From assembly GCF_964036645.1 (NCBI RefSeq), contig NZ_OZ038525.1:4972911-5036910 (forward strand): a stretch of 64,000 bases of DNA. Direction: 5' to 3'. The stretch is from Tenacibaculum sp. 190524A02b. GTDB taxonomy: Bacteria > Bacteroidota > Bacteroidia > Flavobacteriales > Flavobacteriaceae. The notes beneath the pieces are model-generated. The model made no database searches, was not told the origin of the DNA, and was given only the letters and a program-made list of their open reading frames with translations. A program made the translations under genes and the position numbers. Below, in pieces: positions 16,887 through 25,343 of this stretch; position 1 is the stretch's first letter; each line of letters starts with the position of its first letter.

Positions 16887-17274
16887 TATAGTTTAGTAAT
16901 GTTTTTATAGTAAAAAATAAGAGGTGCTCAGTTATGTTAGATTGAGTACTTGCAGGAACCTAAAATTGAAAACTTTATACGCTATGGGAATATTGGAAAA
17001 AAGTTTAGATTTAAATTGTTCCGAATTTGTAACAGTTCCTTTTTTTATTATTAATTTTAACAGAAATGAAATCAAAATAAAAACAGCAGACAAAAGGTTC
17101 TGAATTTCATTACACAAATTATTTTTCTTAATGATCACTACACGAATAATTTATGTAACCACACAACGCTAAATTTAGACCTTATACGTTTTGTGCAAGC
17201 AAAAAAAATACTCGTCCAATTTTCGGTTGCTGACTAAATTTTATCATAGTTACTTTGCATCAAAACATAAAAAG
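16887..17274. other. Intergenic region, no gene seen
   Basis: These 388 bases hold no convincing gene. A weak hairpin (GTGCTCA...TGAGTAC) lies at about 16923-16950 behind the coiled-coil gene but lacks a U-run. A near-consensus promoter word TTACTTTG at 17250-17257 may serve the PEP-mutase-like gene. Confidence 0.4.
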
Positions 17275-18030
17275 ATGGAGTTTAGAAATTTACACAGCCA
17301 AGATAAACCTTTATTAATTGGAAATGTTTGGGATGTACCAAGTGCAAAAACAGCCGAAAAGTTAAACTTTCAAGCAATTGGAACTTCGAGTTCCGCAATT
17401 GCATCAATTTTAGGGTATAAAGATGGTGAAGAAATGGAATTTTCTGAATTGGAATATTTCGTAAAGAAGATTGCTATAAACACAAACTTACCTTTGTCAG
17501 TTGATTTAGAATCGGGATATAGTCGCAAACCAAAAGAAATTGTTAATCATATTAAAAGATTAGCAAAATTAGGAGTTGTTGGAATTAATATCGAAGATAG
17601 TGTTGTTAACGAAAAACGGATTTTATTAAACGCTAAAGACTTCGCAAAGACACTTAAAGAAATAAAGAGGGAATTAAAAAAGGAAAATATTGATGTTTTT
17701 ATAAATGTGAGAACAGATACATTTATTTTACTTCAAGATAATGTAATTGAAGAAACAAAAAAAAGAATTCAACTTTATCAAAATGCTGGAGCAAATGGAA
17801 TTTTCGTTCCTTGTATTGAGAAAGAAAATGACATTAAAGCAATAGTCGAATCAACAGATTTACCAATTAATGTAATGTGTATGCCTAACCTTCCAAATTT
17901 TGAGACATTAGCAAAATTAGGTGTAAAACGAATAAGTATGGGGAATTTCCTTTTTGACAAGATGTATGATAAATTTGAAGAAAGTTTACAAACTGTTATA
18001 AATCAAAGTTCATTTAAGTCAATATTTTAA
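17275..18030 (+). CDS. Isocitrate lyase / PEP phosphomutase-family protein
   Basis: From the ATG at 17275 the product is 251 residues, the normal size for this family; an upstream in-frame start at 17191 adds a non-conserved basic leader and was not used. The fold is an alpha/beta barrel of the ICL/PEPM superfamily: LIGNVWDVPSAKTAEKL (entry strand), GTSSSAIASILGYKDGEEM, LSVDLESGYSRKP (metal-binding Asp/Glu strand) and GINIEDSV. The lyase signature KKCGH is absent, fitting oxaloacetate decarboxylase or carboxyPEP-mutase-like relatives. The Ada gene follows two bases after the stop, so the two are co-expressed. Confidence 0.85.
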   Translation: MEFRNLHSQDKPLLIGNVWDVPSAKTAEKLNFQAIGTSSSAIASILGYKDGEEMEFSELEYFVKKIAINTNLPLSVDLESGYSRKPKEIVNHIKRLAKLGVVGINIEDSVVNEKRILLNAKDFAKTLKEIKRELKKENIDVFINVRTDTFILLQDNVIEETKKRIQLYQNAGANGIFVPCIEKENDIKAIVESTDLPINVMCMPNLPNFETLAKLGVKRISMGNFLFDKMYDKFEESLQTVINQSSFKSIF

Positions 18031-18031
18031 A

Positions 18032-19090
18032 ATGCTGATTACAGACAATAACAAAATCGAAACTTATTATCAAGCTCTGTTAGATAGAAAACAGAGCTTT
18101 GTAGGTATTTTCTTTGTAGGTGTAAAAACCACTTCCGTTTTTTGTATTGCAACTTGCCGAGCAAGAAAACCAAAATTGAAAAATGTAGAGTTTTATACTT
18201 CATTTAAGGAGGCTTTGGATAATGGATATAGACCTTGTAAAATTTGTAAACCAACGGAAAATGCAAATCAAGCACCTGAACAAGTCGAGAAAGCTATTAT
18301 ATTGGTAAAAGAAAATCCTAAAGACAAAATAACCGACTTTCAATTAAGAAAAAAAGGAATTAGTCCAGAGGTTGTGCGTAGATGGTTTAAAAATAATTAT
18401 GGTATGACTTTTCAAGCATATCAAAGAATGTATAGAATAAACAATGCCTTTCAAGAACTGAAAAAAGGAAAGAATGCTACAGATACTGCTTTTGACACAA
18501 GTTACGAATCGTTAAGTGGTTTTGGGTACACTTTTAAAAAACTTGTAGGTAAATCACCAAAACAAATTAAAGATAAAAACATAATACTTATTAACAGACT
18601 TACAACACCTTTAGGTCCAATGTTTGTTTGTGCAACAGATAATGGAATCTGTTTATTGGAATTTGTTGACAGAAGAATGCTCGAAACAGAATTTAAAGAT
18701 TTACAAAAATTATTGAAGGCTAATATTATTTTGGGCGAGAACGAACACATCAAACAAGTTAAGAAAGAGATTAAAGAATATTTTGAGGGGGTAAGAAAAA
18801 AATTTGACGTAAAACTTGAAACACCTGGAACTGATTTTCAAAATTCAGTTTGGAATTGTTTACAACAAATAGAATACGGAACAACAATAACTTATCAAAA
18901 ACAAGCAGAAAAAATCAACAAACCAAAAGCAATTAGAGCAGTTGCGTCCGCAAATGGTAACAATAGAACTTCTATTATTATACCTTGTCATAGAGTAATT
19001 GGGAAAGATGGAAAAATGACTGGATATGGTGGAGGAATTGAGCGAAAGAAATGGCTAATTGAACACGAACGGAAGAATGCCTGTAAATAA
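18032..19090 (+). CDS. ada: Ada: bifunctional DNA alkyltransferase and AraC-type regulator
   Basis: A 352-residue protein with all three Ada parts. The N-terminal zinc domain has four cysteines (Cys38, Cys42, Cys69, Cys72) and takes methyl groups from DNA phosphotriesters. The middle is an AraC-type DNA-binding region (about residues 85-180, VVRRWFKNNYGMTFQAYQRM). The C-terminal O6-alkylguanine transferase has the acceptor motif IIPCHRVIG with Cys319. Methylation of Cys38 is known to turn Ada into an activator of its own operon, which would here include the PEP-mutase-like gene two bases upstream. Confidence 0.93.
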   Translation: MLITDNNKIETYYQALLDRKQSFVGIFFVGVKTTSVFCIATCRARKPKLKNVEFYTSFKEALDNGYRPCKICKPTENANQAPEQVEKAIILVKENPKDKITDFQLRKKGISPEVVRRWFKNNYGMTFQAYQRMYRINNAFQELKKGKNATDTAFDTSYESLSGFGYTFKKLVGKSPKQIKDKNIILINRLTTPLGPMFVCATDNGICLLEFVDRRMLETEFKDLQKLLKANIILGENEHIKQVKKEIKEYFEGVRKKFDVKLETPGTDFQNSVWNCLQQIEYGTTITYQKQAEKINKPKAIRAVASANGNNRTSIIIPCHRVIGKDGKMTGYGGGIERKKWLIEHERKNACK

Positions 19091-19099
19091 AACATAATA

Positions 19100-19482
19100 T
19101 TACCAAAAGATTTTGTAAGAATAACTACTGAAAAAATATGCTATCAAAATAAAGTCTGTTGTATATCCAAAATGATCACTAAAAGAGCTAGTATGCTGTA
19201 AATGTAAAAGTGGTCTTATAAAGAATACTAAAATAATACTCCCTATTAGAGCTGACCCTATATTAATAATTTAGAAAAGCTATAGAAAATAAAAATAGTA
19301 CATAATCAATTGATAAAACTACCAGAAAACCTTCTTTTTTCTGATAAATAAACTTGTGCTCAAAAACAAAATAAACTAGTAGAACCAAACAACAAACAGT
19401 ATAAAAACTCCTTATTTTTTATAATGGCTATATAAATCAGAATAACACAGAAAAATTGATCTTCTATTAGTAAAATAATTTA
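19100..19482 (-). pseudogene. Possible decayed membrane-protein gene
   Basis: Reading the minus strand gives a broken series of protein-like segments separated by frame changes: FFCVILIYIAIIKNK, then VCCLVLLVYFVFEHKFIY and LSIDYVLFLFSIAFLNY, then IGSALIGSIILVFFIRPLLH ending at a TAA at 19100-19102. It looks like a multi-span membrane protein that has lost its start and acquired at least two frameshifts. A-rich DNA read in reverse tends to look hydrophobic, so this is a tentative call. Confidence 0.35.
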
Positions 19483-19587
19483 AATTTGGTAAACAGAAAA
19501 AAAGGGGGTAATCCTCATAATAAACCATAGGTAAAATGATACCGCATAGTTCAACTACGGGTTAAATCAAAATGCGCCTGCGGCTTA

Positions 19588-19610
19588 TATGATTTAATCC
19601 TATAATGTTG
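19588..19610 (+). repeat. 23-bp direct repeat, left of the ATPase/HNH pair
   Basis: The core ATGATTTAATCCTATAATG recurs at 22801-22823 with one mismatch. The copies bracket the ATPase and HNH genes. An inverted pair TTGTATGCA (19608-19616) and TGCATACAA (22434-22442) lies just inside, as expected for the edges of an inserted module. Confidence 0.55.
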
Positions 19611-19641
19611 TATGCAATTAAAAAACAGAAGAATTCAATAA

Positions 19642-21594
19642 GTGAAATTGACAAAAAAAATAAGGTTAAATATCCTGAGAATGCTTCTATCAGAACAGGA
19701 TTTATTTGGTGAATCTCAAGATGATATTAATATAATTGAGTTTTTGGATGAGATGCTTGACTTAAAATCTCTTCCCTCTGAAGATAGTAGGTATAACAAT
19801 GCTTATGATGACGCCTTTCAGCATTTAGTTAATAATTACGATTGGGAGTACGAATATGTTCTTACAGAGAGATTCAATATTGTCGATGAACTTGATGTTT
19901 TTCTTTCCTTTTTGAATAAGATTATTCATCCAAATATTAGAAATAATGATGATGACATTACGAGGTATTATTTATTAATCAACCCATATTTAGAAAAGGA
20001 AAATTTAACCTATTCCCTTGAATCATATACTGAAGAAGGCTTACCAGTTTATGTTGTTAAGGAAATAGACATAAAGAATGTAGTACCTTCTACAATAATT
20101 GAAAATAAAATTCCATTTTTCATTGATAATAATCCTGATGGATTTTATGATTATAAAGACACCCACAGAACTCCAGATTTATTCCCTTGTTTTGTTTTAT
20201 CAAATAATAGTGGATGGAATGATTATGGTAATAGGTCAACGTACTATTTATATTTTTACCCAAACAGAGATGAATGCTTAAAAATAGGTTCTGTAAAAAT
20301 TATTCATCAAGAAATAGATAACACTCCTGATATTTTAAATGAGAGCTTTACTGTATTAAATGAAAACTTTAGTTCTCTCGGTACAGAGTATAGCTACTAT
20401 GAAAATTTAAAATCAATATTTGATAAGACTTATGACAGTATTTTTTGGGCATTAAAGGATATTGCAATATTTCCCGACATTTTAGAGGAATTTGAAAATC
20501 ACTATTATTTTAGAAATTCTTTAATAAGGTATGATGAGCAAGAGCAGTTATTACGTGAAGTAAAGTATCGTCTTTATGATTACAACCTTAAAAACCTCTA
20601 TAGTTTCCAGTATTCGTTCAAACCTAAATTTGCCGATGAACCAATAGATGTACATTTTGATTTTGATGCAAATAGAGCTATCCCAAGTAGAATTTTCGCA
20701 TTAATTGGTAAAAATGGAACAGGAAAAACTCAATTAATTACTTCACTGCCAATTGATATTTCGAAGAAGAACAATGATGTTTTTACTCCAAAAACACCAT
20801 TATTTAGTAAGGTAGTAGCGGTTTCATATAGCGCATTCGACTCATTTGATATTCCTAAAAAAACTGCGGATTTTAATTATGTCTATTGTGGTCTAAAGGA
20901 TTCCAAAGGGGAACTTTACAGTGAAAAAGGTCTAAAATTAAGATTTCATAGCTCTTGGAAAAAAATAGCTACTAATAGAAGATTTGATAAATGGCTTAAT
21001 TTACTTCCTTTCTTTTTAGACCAAGAACTTATTAATGAATTTATAGTTGAAACAGAAGTTTCTTGGGAGTACACAGTTGATATAAAAGGCTTTAATAGCG
21101 TTAGTAAAAAACTTAGTTCCGGTCAAAGTATTCTCTTGTATATAATTACAGAGATTGTTGCAAATATTCGTTATGCTTCATTAGTTATTTATGATGAGCC
21201 AGAAACACATCTGCATCCCAATGCTATATCTCAATTAATAAATGCTATATATAACCTTACTAATGAATTTCAATCTTATTGTATCTTAGCGACTCACTCA
21301 CCACTTATAGTTAGGGAACTCCTTTCAAGCAATGTTTATATTATGGATAGAGAAGAATCCGTTTTAAGTGTTAGAAAGCCGATTTCAGAAACATTTGGTG
21401 AAAACCTGACAGTAATTACTGAAGATATTTTTGGCAACAATAGTATTCCTAATCAATACAAAAAGATATTAACTCGTTTAGTTAAATCAGGTAAATCGTA
21501 TGATGAAATAGTATCGTTAATCTCATCTGAAAATATTCCATTGAGCCTTAATACGAGAATCTATTTAAAAAGTATAATTGATGAGAAATCTTAA
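19642..21594 (+). CDS. AAA/ABC-type ATPase, Septu PtuA-like defence subunit
   Basis: A 650-residue ATPase. The first 330 residues are an acidic, mostly helical region (FLDEMLDLKSLPSEDSR and similar) with no known motif. The rest is an SMC/OLD-like ABC ATPase: Walker A ALIGKNGTGKTQL (about 353-364), ABC signature KKLSSGQS (about 488-496), Walker B LVIYDEPETHLHP (Asp518, Glu519) and H-loop ILATHSPL (about 548-556). The HNH endonuclease gene overlaps its end by 14 bases. PtuA of Septu is shorter, so the extended N-terminus makes this a divergent or different ATPase-HNH system. The initiation codon is a GTG. Confidence 0.8.
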   Translation: MKLTKKIRLNILRMLLSEQDLFGESQDDINIIEFLDEMLDLKSLPSEDSRYNNAYDDAFQHLVNNYDWEYEYVLTERFNIVDELDVFLSFLNKIIHPNIRNNDDDITRYYLLINPYLEKENLTYSLESYTEEGLPVYVVKEIDIKNVVPSTIIENKIPFFIDNNPDGFYDYKDTHRTPDLFPCFVLSNNSGWNDYGNRSTYYLYFYPNRDECLKIGSVKIIHQEIDNTPDILNESFTVLNENFSSLGTEYSYYENLKSIFDKTYDSIFWALKDIAIFPDILEEFENHYYFRNSLIRYDEQEQLLREVKYRLYDYNLKNLYSFQYSFKPKFADEPIDVHFDFDANRAIPSRIFALIGKNGTGKTQLITSLPIDISKKNNDVFTPKTPLFSKVVAVSYSAFDSFDIPKKTADFNYVYCGLKDSKGELYSEKGLKLRFHSSWKKIATNRRFDKWLNLLPFFLDQELINEFIVETEVSWEYTVDIKGFNSVSKKLSSGQSILLYIITEIVANIRYASLVIYDEPETHLHPNAISQLINAIYNLTNEFQSYCILATHSPLIVRELLSSNVYIMDREESVLSVRKPISETFGENLTVITEDIFGNNSIPNQYKKILTRLVKSGKSYDEIVSLISSENIPLSLNTRIYLKSIIDEKS

Positions 21595-22429
21595 TGTATA
21601 CAATGATAGCACATCAGATTTCTTAGATGAGGTTATAGCATCAAAAAGAAATTCTTCGAAAGACCCTGATTATAAACAAAGAGTAAATCTACTTTCTCCT
21701 AATATAAAAGTGCTTTATAATAATTACGATACGGCTCATAATACAAATAATCACGTAAGTTTAATTCCAAATGGGTATGTAAATCAAGAAAAAGAGGATC
21801 TATTAAAACTATATACTTCAGGCAATTCACGTTTAGTAAAATTAAAAAATAGCATTACGACTGTTTTAGATAATAGAGCTATGAACACTTGTCAATATTG
21901 TACTATTGCACCAGTTGGCTCCTTAGACCATATTGTTCCTAAAGGTGAGTTTCCCGAATTTTCAGTTAACCCAAAGAATTTATTACCTGCGTGTACCACT
22001 TGTAACAGCCATAAAAATGAAAATTGGAAAGAGAATAATAAAACTATTTTCCTAAATCTTTATACGGACATTTTACCAAATGACCAGTATTTATTTGTCG
22101 ATTTGGTTATCACTGCAAATAACATACAACCAACTTTTGAATTACGGAATATTAATAATATAAATCCTGATTTTTTTGATTTATTAGAGAATCACTATTC
22201 ACGTTTACACTTACCTCAAAGATTTAAAAAAGAGAGCCATAAAATTATATCAGAGTTGACAAACTTAATATCTGCAAGTAGTCGTCTTCTTGATGAAAAC
22301 CAAATCAAACAACTCGTCTTAACCAAAATTAATGATGATAAATCTGTATTTGGTAGTAATTACTATAAATCAATTTTAGAAGAAACTTTAATAAATAATC
22401 AAACCTATTTAAATAGTGTATTAATATAA
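21581..22429 (+). CDS. HNH endonuclease, Septu PtuB-like defence subunit
   Basis: From the ATG at 21581 (a TTG three bases earlier is also in frame) this is 282 residues. A zinc-supported HNH nuclease domain spans about 100-146: CQYC (Cys104, Cys107), LDHIVPKG (Asp116, His117), NPKNLLPAC and CTTCNSHK (Cys138, Cys141, Asn142, His144). The catalytic core is intact. The helical flanks carry no other motif. It overlaps the ATPase gene by 14 bases and must be translated with it. By analogy with Septu the ATPase would sense infection and this subunit cut nucleic acid; that is inference. Confidence 0.85.
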   Translation: MRNLNVYNDSTSDFLDEVIASKRNSSKDPDYKQRVNLLSPNIKVLYNNYDTAHNTNNHVSLIPNGYVNQEKEDLLKLYTSGNSRLVKLKNSITTVLDNRAMNTCQYCTIAPVGSLDHIVPKGEFPEFSVNPKNLLPACTTCNSHKNENWKENNKTIFLNLYTDILPNDQYLFVDLVITANNIQPTFELRNINNINPDFFDLLENHYSRLHLPQRFKKESHKIISELTNLISASSRLLDENQIKQLVLTKINDDKSVFGSNYYKSILEETLINNQTYLNSVLI

Positions 22430-22855
22430 AAACTGCATACAATAACTAAGCGTATGGCGTGCTGATAGGTTAACGCTATATATATGTCTTGTTGACTGAT
22501 CCAGAATATGGTAAGGGGTAAAACGACTTTTTTAGCTATTTTATTTTCAGTTATTTAGTGGCAATTTTTTAGATTTATTTATGAGTTTTTATATTTTGAT
22601 TTTAAATCATTTAAAAACAAACACTACAAATTCAAGTCACTTTTGTGCCTGTTTTAAAAGTCCATATTTATTCTTTTTATTTTTCCCCAGCTCTCCCACG
22701 AATCTTTTCATGTGGTGATTATGAGTAAGAAACAATATAAAGAGAAATAGGTATTTTAGATGATATTATTATTTTTAGAAAATTAATATGCATAAGGTTT
22801 TATGATTTAATCTTATAATGTTGATATTCATATAGAAGTAACATCCGAAATTTAA
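22430..22855. other. Intergenic region behind the defence pair
   Basis: No gene is supported in these 426 bases. It starts with the inverted TGCATACAA arm, contains a short GC-richer patch (22445-22475, TAAGCGTATGGCGTGCTGA) unlike the surrounding AT-rich text, a fragment opening ATGAGTAAGAAACAATAT at 22720 that stops after nine codons, and the right 23-bp repeat copy (22801-22823). This looks like scar DNA from past insertion. Confidence 0.4.
22801..22823 (+). repeat. 23-bp direct repeat, right of the ATPase/HNH pair
   Basis: Matches 19588-19610 in 22 of 23 positions and in the same orientation, about 3.2 kb away. Confidence 0.55.
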
Positions 22856-23602
22856 TTGAATAATACTAAAACATATTGTCCAAATTATCCGCTTAACCAA
22901 TTTATAAATGCAATATGGGTAAGTCAATCAGATAATTATGAAATTCAAACAATTCATTACGCACCTTTGTTCACGGAATTGATTTTCAATTATGGTGACT
23001 CATTTTCTGTAAATGGGCAAAATGTTGAGGAATTTAATTTTCAGAATAACCATCAAATATTATCGGGGCTAAAAACAAAACCATTTCATACACAAGTTTC
23101 GGGCAAGCATCTTAACGTTGGACTCATCTTAAAACCGTTTTGTTATGGATTAATAGCAAAGCAAATTAACAGTTCAATAATTGGAAATTTATCTGAAATC
23201 CTGTTTGAACAGTTTTTTATAAAAACAAAACCAGATTTAAAAAAAATTGAAGTAGAGTTGTTTAAATTATTTCAAAACTCACACTTAGAAAATGATTTGA
23301 TAAAATTTGAGACCTATCTAAATAAAAAAATAGTTGAACCAAAGAGAATAAAGGATTTTAATAAGTTAATTTCGATTTCTCAAAAGAGTTTTATTCAAAA
23401 ATTCAAGAATACTTTTCATATAGCACCAAACGAATACGTGAGATTAAAACAAGTCAATCACGCAATAATTAAACTTAAAACCAATAAATATAAAAACCTC
23501 ACAAGTTTAGGTCTTGACTGTGGTTTTTATGACCAATCACATTTTATAAGAACATTTAAAAAATATAGTGGATTAACACCAAAACAATTTATGAAAGGGT
23601 AA
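22856..23602 (+). CDS. AraC-family transcriptional regulator
   Basis: A 248-residue regulator starting at a TTG (no early in-frame ATG exists). The N-terminal two-thirds is a sensory domain of the DUF6597 kind, beginning YCPNYPLNQFINAIWVS with LFTELIFNYGDSF. The C-terminal third carries the AraC double HTH (SISQKSFIQKFKNTFHIAPN and LGLDCGFYDQSHFIRTFKKY), closing with GLTPKQF. It sits between the defence module and a DHFR-like gene transcribed the same way 66 bases later, so the latter is a possible target. Confidence 0.88.
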   Translation: MNNTKTYCPNYPLNQFINAIWVSQSDNYEIQTIHYAPLFTELIFNYGDSFSVNGQNVEEFNFQNNHQILSGLKTKPFHTQVSGKHLNVGLILKPFCYGLIAKQINSSIIGNLSEILFEQFFIKTKPDLKKIEVELFKLFQNSHLENDLIKFETYLNKKIVEPKRIKDFNKLISISQKSFIQKFKNTFHIAPNEYVRLKQVNHAIIKLKTNKYKNLTSLGLDCGFYDQSHFIRTFKKYSGLTPKQFMKG

Positions 23603-23633
23603 ATTCTGTACAATTTCAAAGCATAGGAATCAT

Positions 23634-23641
23634 TTAATTTT
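23634..23641 (+). promoter_or_regulatory. Predicted -7 promoter element for the DHFR-like gene
   Basis: TAATTTTG fits TAnnTTTG and lies 28 bases before the ATG at 23669. Confidence 0.45.
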
Positions 23642-23668
23642 GCATTTAACTTTAAACAAAGTACAGAT

Positions 23669-24208
23669 ATGGATAAAAAAAATAAAGTGTTTATAGCAAC
23701 AAGTTTGGATGGTTATATTGCTGACAAAAAAGGCAGAATTGATTGGTTACAATCTATTCCAAATCCAAACAACAATGATATGGGATATGTAAAATTCTCT
23801 AAAGGAATTGACGCACTTGTTATGGGACGAACGACTTTTGAAACCGTAATTAGTTTTGATGTTCCTTGGCCTTACACGAAACCTGTTTTTGTATTGAGTA
23901 ATAAACTTAAAGAAATACCTGAATCTCATAAAGAAAAGGCTTTTTTAGTTAACGGAACTCTAACAGAAATTTTAGAGCAAATTCACGGAAGAGGATATGA
24001 GAGGTTATATATTGATGGAGGAACAACAATTAGAAATTTCTTAAAGGAAGACTTGATTGATGAAATGGTTCTTACGACTATTCCGATTTTATTAGGTGGT
24101 GGTTCTTCATTGTTTACTGAATTACCAAACGAGCAGAAGTATGAGTTGATTGAAACAAAAACCTATTTAAACCAAATAGTGCAAAATTGTTATAAGCGGA
24201 AAAGATAA
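23669..24208 (+). CDS. Dihydrofolate reductase-family (RibD C-terminal-like) protein
   Basis: A 179-residue cytoplasmic protein of the RibD_C/DHFR-like superfamily: start KVFIATSLDGYIADKKG, the NADPH-loop DALVMGRTTFETV at residues about 50-62, VFVLSNK and a late IDGGTTIRNFLKEDLIDEM. Stand-alone members called YyaP/YwjB are common and their substrate is unknown; true folate reduction is not implied. It has its own TAnnTTTG promoter and a terminator at 24271-24299, so it is probably a single-gene transcript. Confidence 0.88.
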   Translation: MDKKNKVFIATSLDGYIADKKGRIDWLQSIPNPNNNDMGYVKFSKGIDALVMGRTTFETVISFDVPWPYTKPVFVLSNKLKEIPESHKEKAFLVNGTLTEILEQIHGRGYERLYIDGGTTIRNFLKEDLIDEMVLTTIPILLGGGSSLFTELPNEQKYELIETKTYLNQIVQNCYKRKR

Positions 24209-24270
24209 AATACGAAAGGTAAACAAAGGTAACCATTGTATAGGATCACGGTTTTGTAAAAAGTAATGTT

Positions 24271-24299
24271 AAATAAACCTTTTTAAGAAGGGTTTATTT
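24271..24299 (+). terminator. Intrinsic terminator
   Basis: A nine-base perfect stem (AAATAAACC with GGTTTATTT) around an 11-base loop, continuing into a T-run; located 62 bases behind the DHFR-like gene. Confidence 0.7.
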
Positions 24300-24466
24300 T
24301 TTACAAACACAAATATTGAATTAAGGAGCTAAAAAATGAGGTAAACTCTACTTTGCTGTAGCTTTTTCATTTTATTAAAGTATATTGTAATCGGAAAAGT
24401 AGTTGCATAAAAAATTGCTAGTGCTTATATACAAAACTATTGACATTTGAACTACAACTAAGATAA

Positions 24467-25279
24467 ATGAATGAATTATTTGAAACGTTTAAGCCACAAA
24501 ATTCGATTGTTAAAAAATTCGTTGATTATTATTATTTAGACATAAAACCAGATAATGTAACTAGTGAGTTTCAATGTTTTCCTCATTTTAATAATACCAT
24601 CTCACTTTATAAGTCTCATATTCGCTTAAAAGATAGAGAAATGGTATTTGATAAAAATGCAAAACCGTATCAGATTTTTACACCTTTACGTGAAAATATT
24701 TTAACTGTAAAACAATTAGGAAAACTACATAGAGTAGTAGTTGTGTTCCATCCTTTAGGGGTTCAACAGTTTTATAGAGGGTTAGATTTTTCAAATTATA
24801 TAACAGACGTTAAGTTTTTTTCTGAAAAAGAACTTGAACAACTTTTTTCAACGGAAAAAACAGAAGTTCTCATTAATTTACTTGATAAATTCTTAGAAAA
24901 GAGATTAATTAAATTTGATAGCCCGGTAGTAGAAAAATCACTTCAATACATTTTCAACCACTATGAAAATTTTTCAGTATCGGAAATTTCAAAAGAACTT
25001 GGAGTTAGTAGACAGCATTTAACTAGAGTTTTTAAATCTCATTTAGGAGTTTCTTTAAAAAAATTTCATGAGATTTTTGTTTTTAGGAAAACTATAAATA
25101 AAAAACTTTCTGAAAAATCAAACCAAAATTTTGCAGAAATAGCTTACGAGTTTAACTTTAGTGATCAGTCTCACTTAATTAAAACTTATAAAAACCTTAC
25201 TAAATATACCCCTAAATCTTTTTTTGATAAAGGAACACTTTTAGATAAGAAATACACCTTTTGGCATCTTAAACCCTAA
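24467..25279 (+). CDS. AraC-family transcriptional regulator
   Basis: A 270-residue regulator. Residues 1-160 are a sensory domain (FKPQNSIVKKFVDYYYLDI, FHPLGVQQFYRGL) related to the DUF6597 group. The C-terminal AraC domain holds FSVSEISKELGVSRQHLTRV and a second HTH ending NFSDQSHLIKTYKNLTKYTP. A hydrophilic tail (DKKYTFWHLKP) follows. The erythromycin-esterase-like gene begins 64 bases downstream behind its own TAnnTTTG element and is a plausible target, as regulator and target are often adjacent in this group. Confidence 0.88.
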   Translation: MNELFETFKPQNSIVKKFVDYYYLDIKPDNVTSEFQCFPHFNNTISLYKSHIRLKDREMVFDKNAKPYQIFTPLRENILTVKQLGKLHRVVVVFHPLGVQQFYRGLDFSNYITDVKFFSEKELEQLFSTEKTEVLINLLDKFLEKRLIKFDSPVVEKSLQYIFNHYENFSVSEISKELGVSRQHLTRVFKSHLGVSLKKFHEIFVFRKTINKKLSEKSNQNFAEIAYEFNFSDQSHLIKTYKNLTKYTPKSFFDKGTLLDKKYTFWHLKP

Positions 25280-25316
25280 TGTTCCTTTTTTACAATTTTT
25301 TTAATGAATACTCTTT

Positions 25317-25324
25317 TACTTTTG
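25317..25324 (+). promoter_or_regulatory. Predicted -7 promoter element
   Basis: TACTTTTG fits TAnnTTTG, 20 bases before the ATG at 25344 of the erythromycin-esterase-like gene. Confidence 0.5.
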
Positions 25325-25343
25325 CGTTATTAAAATATAAAAC

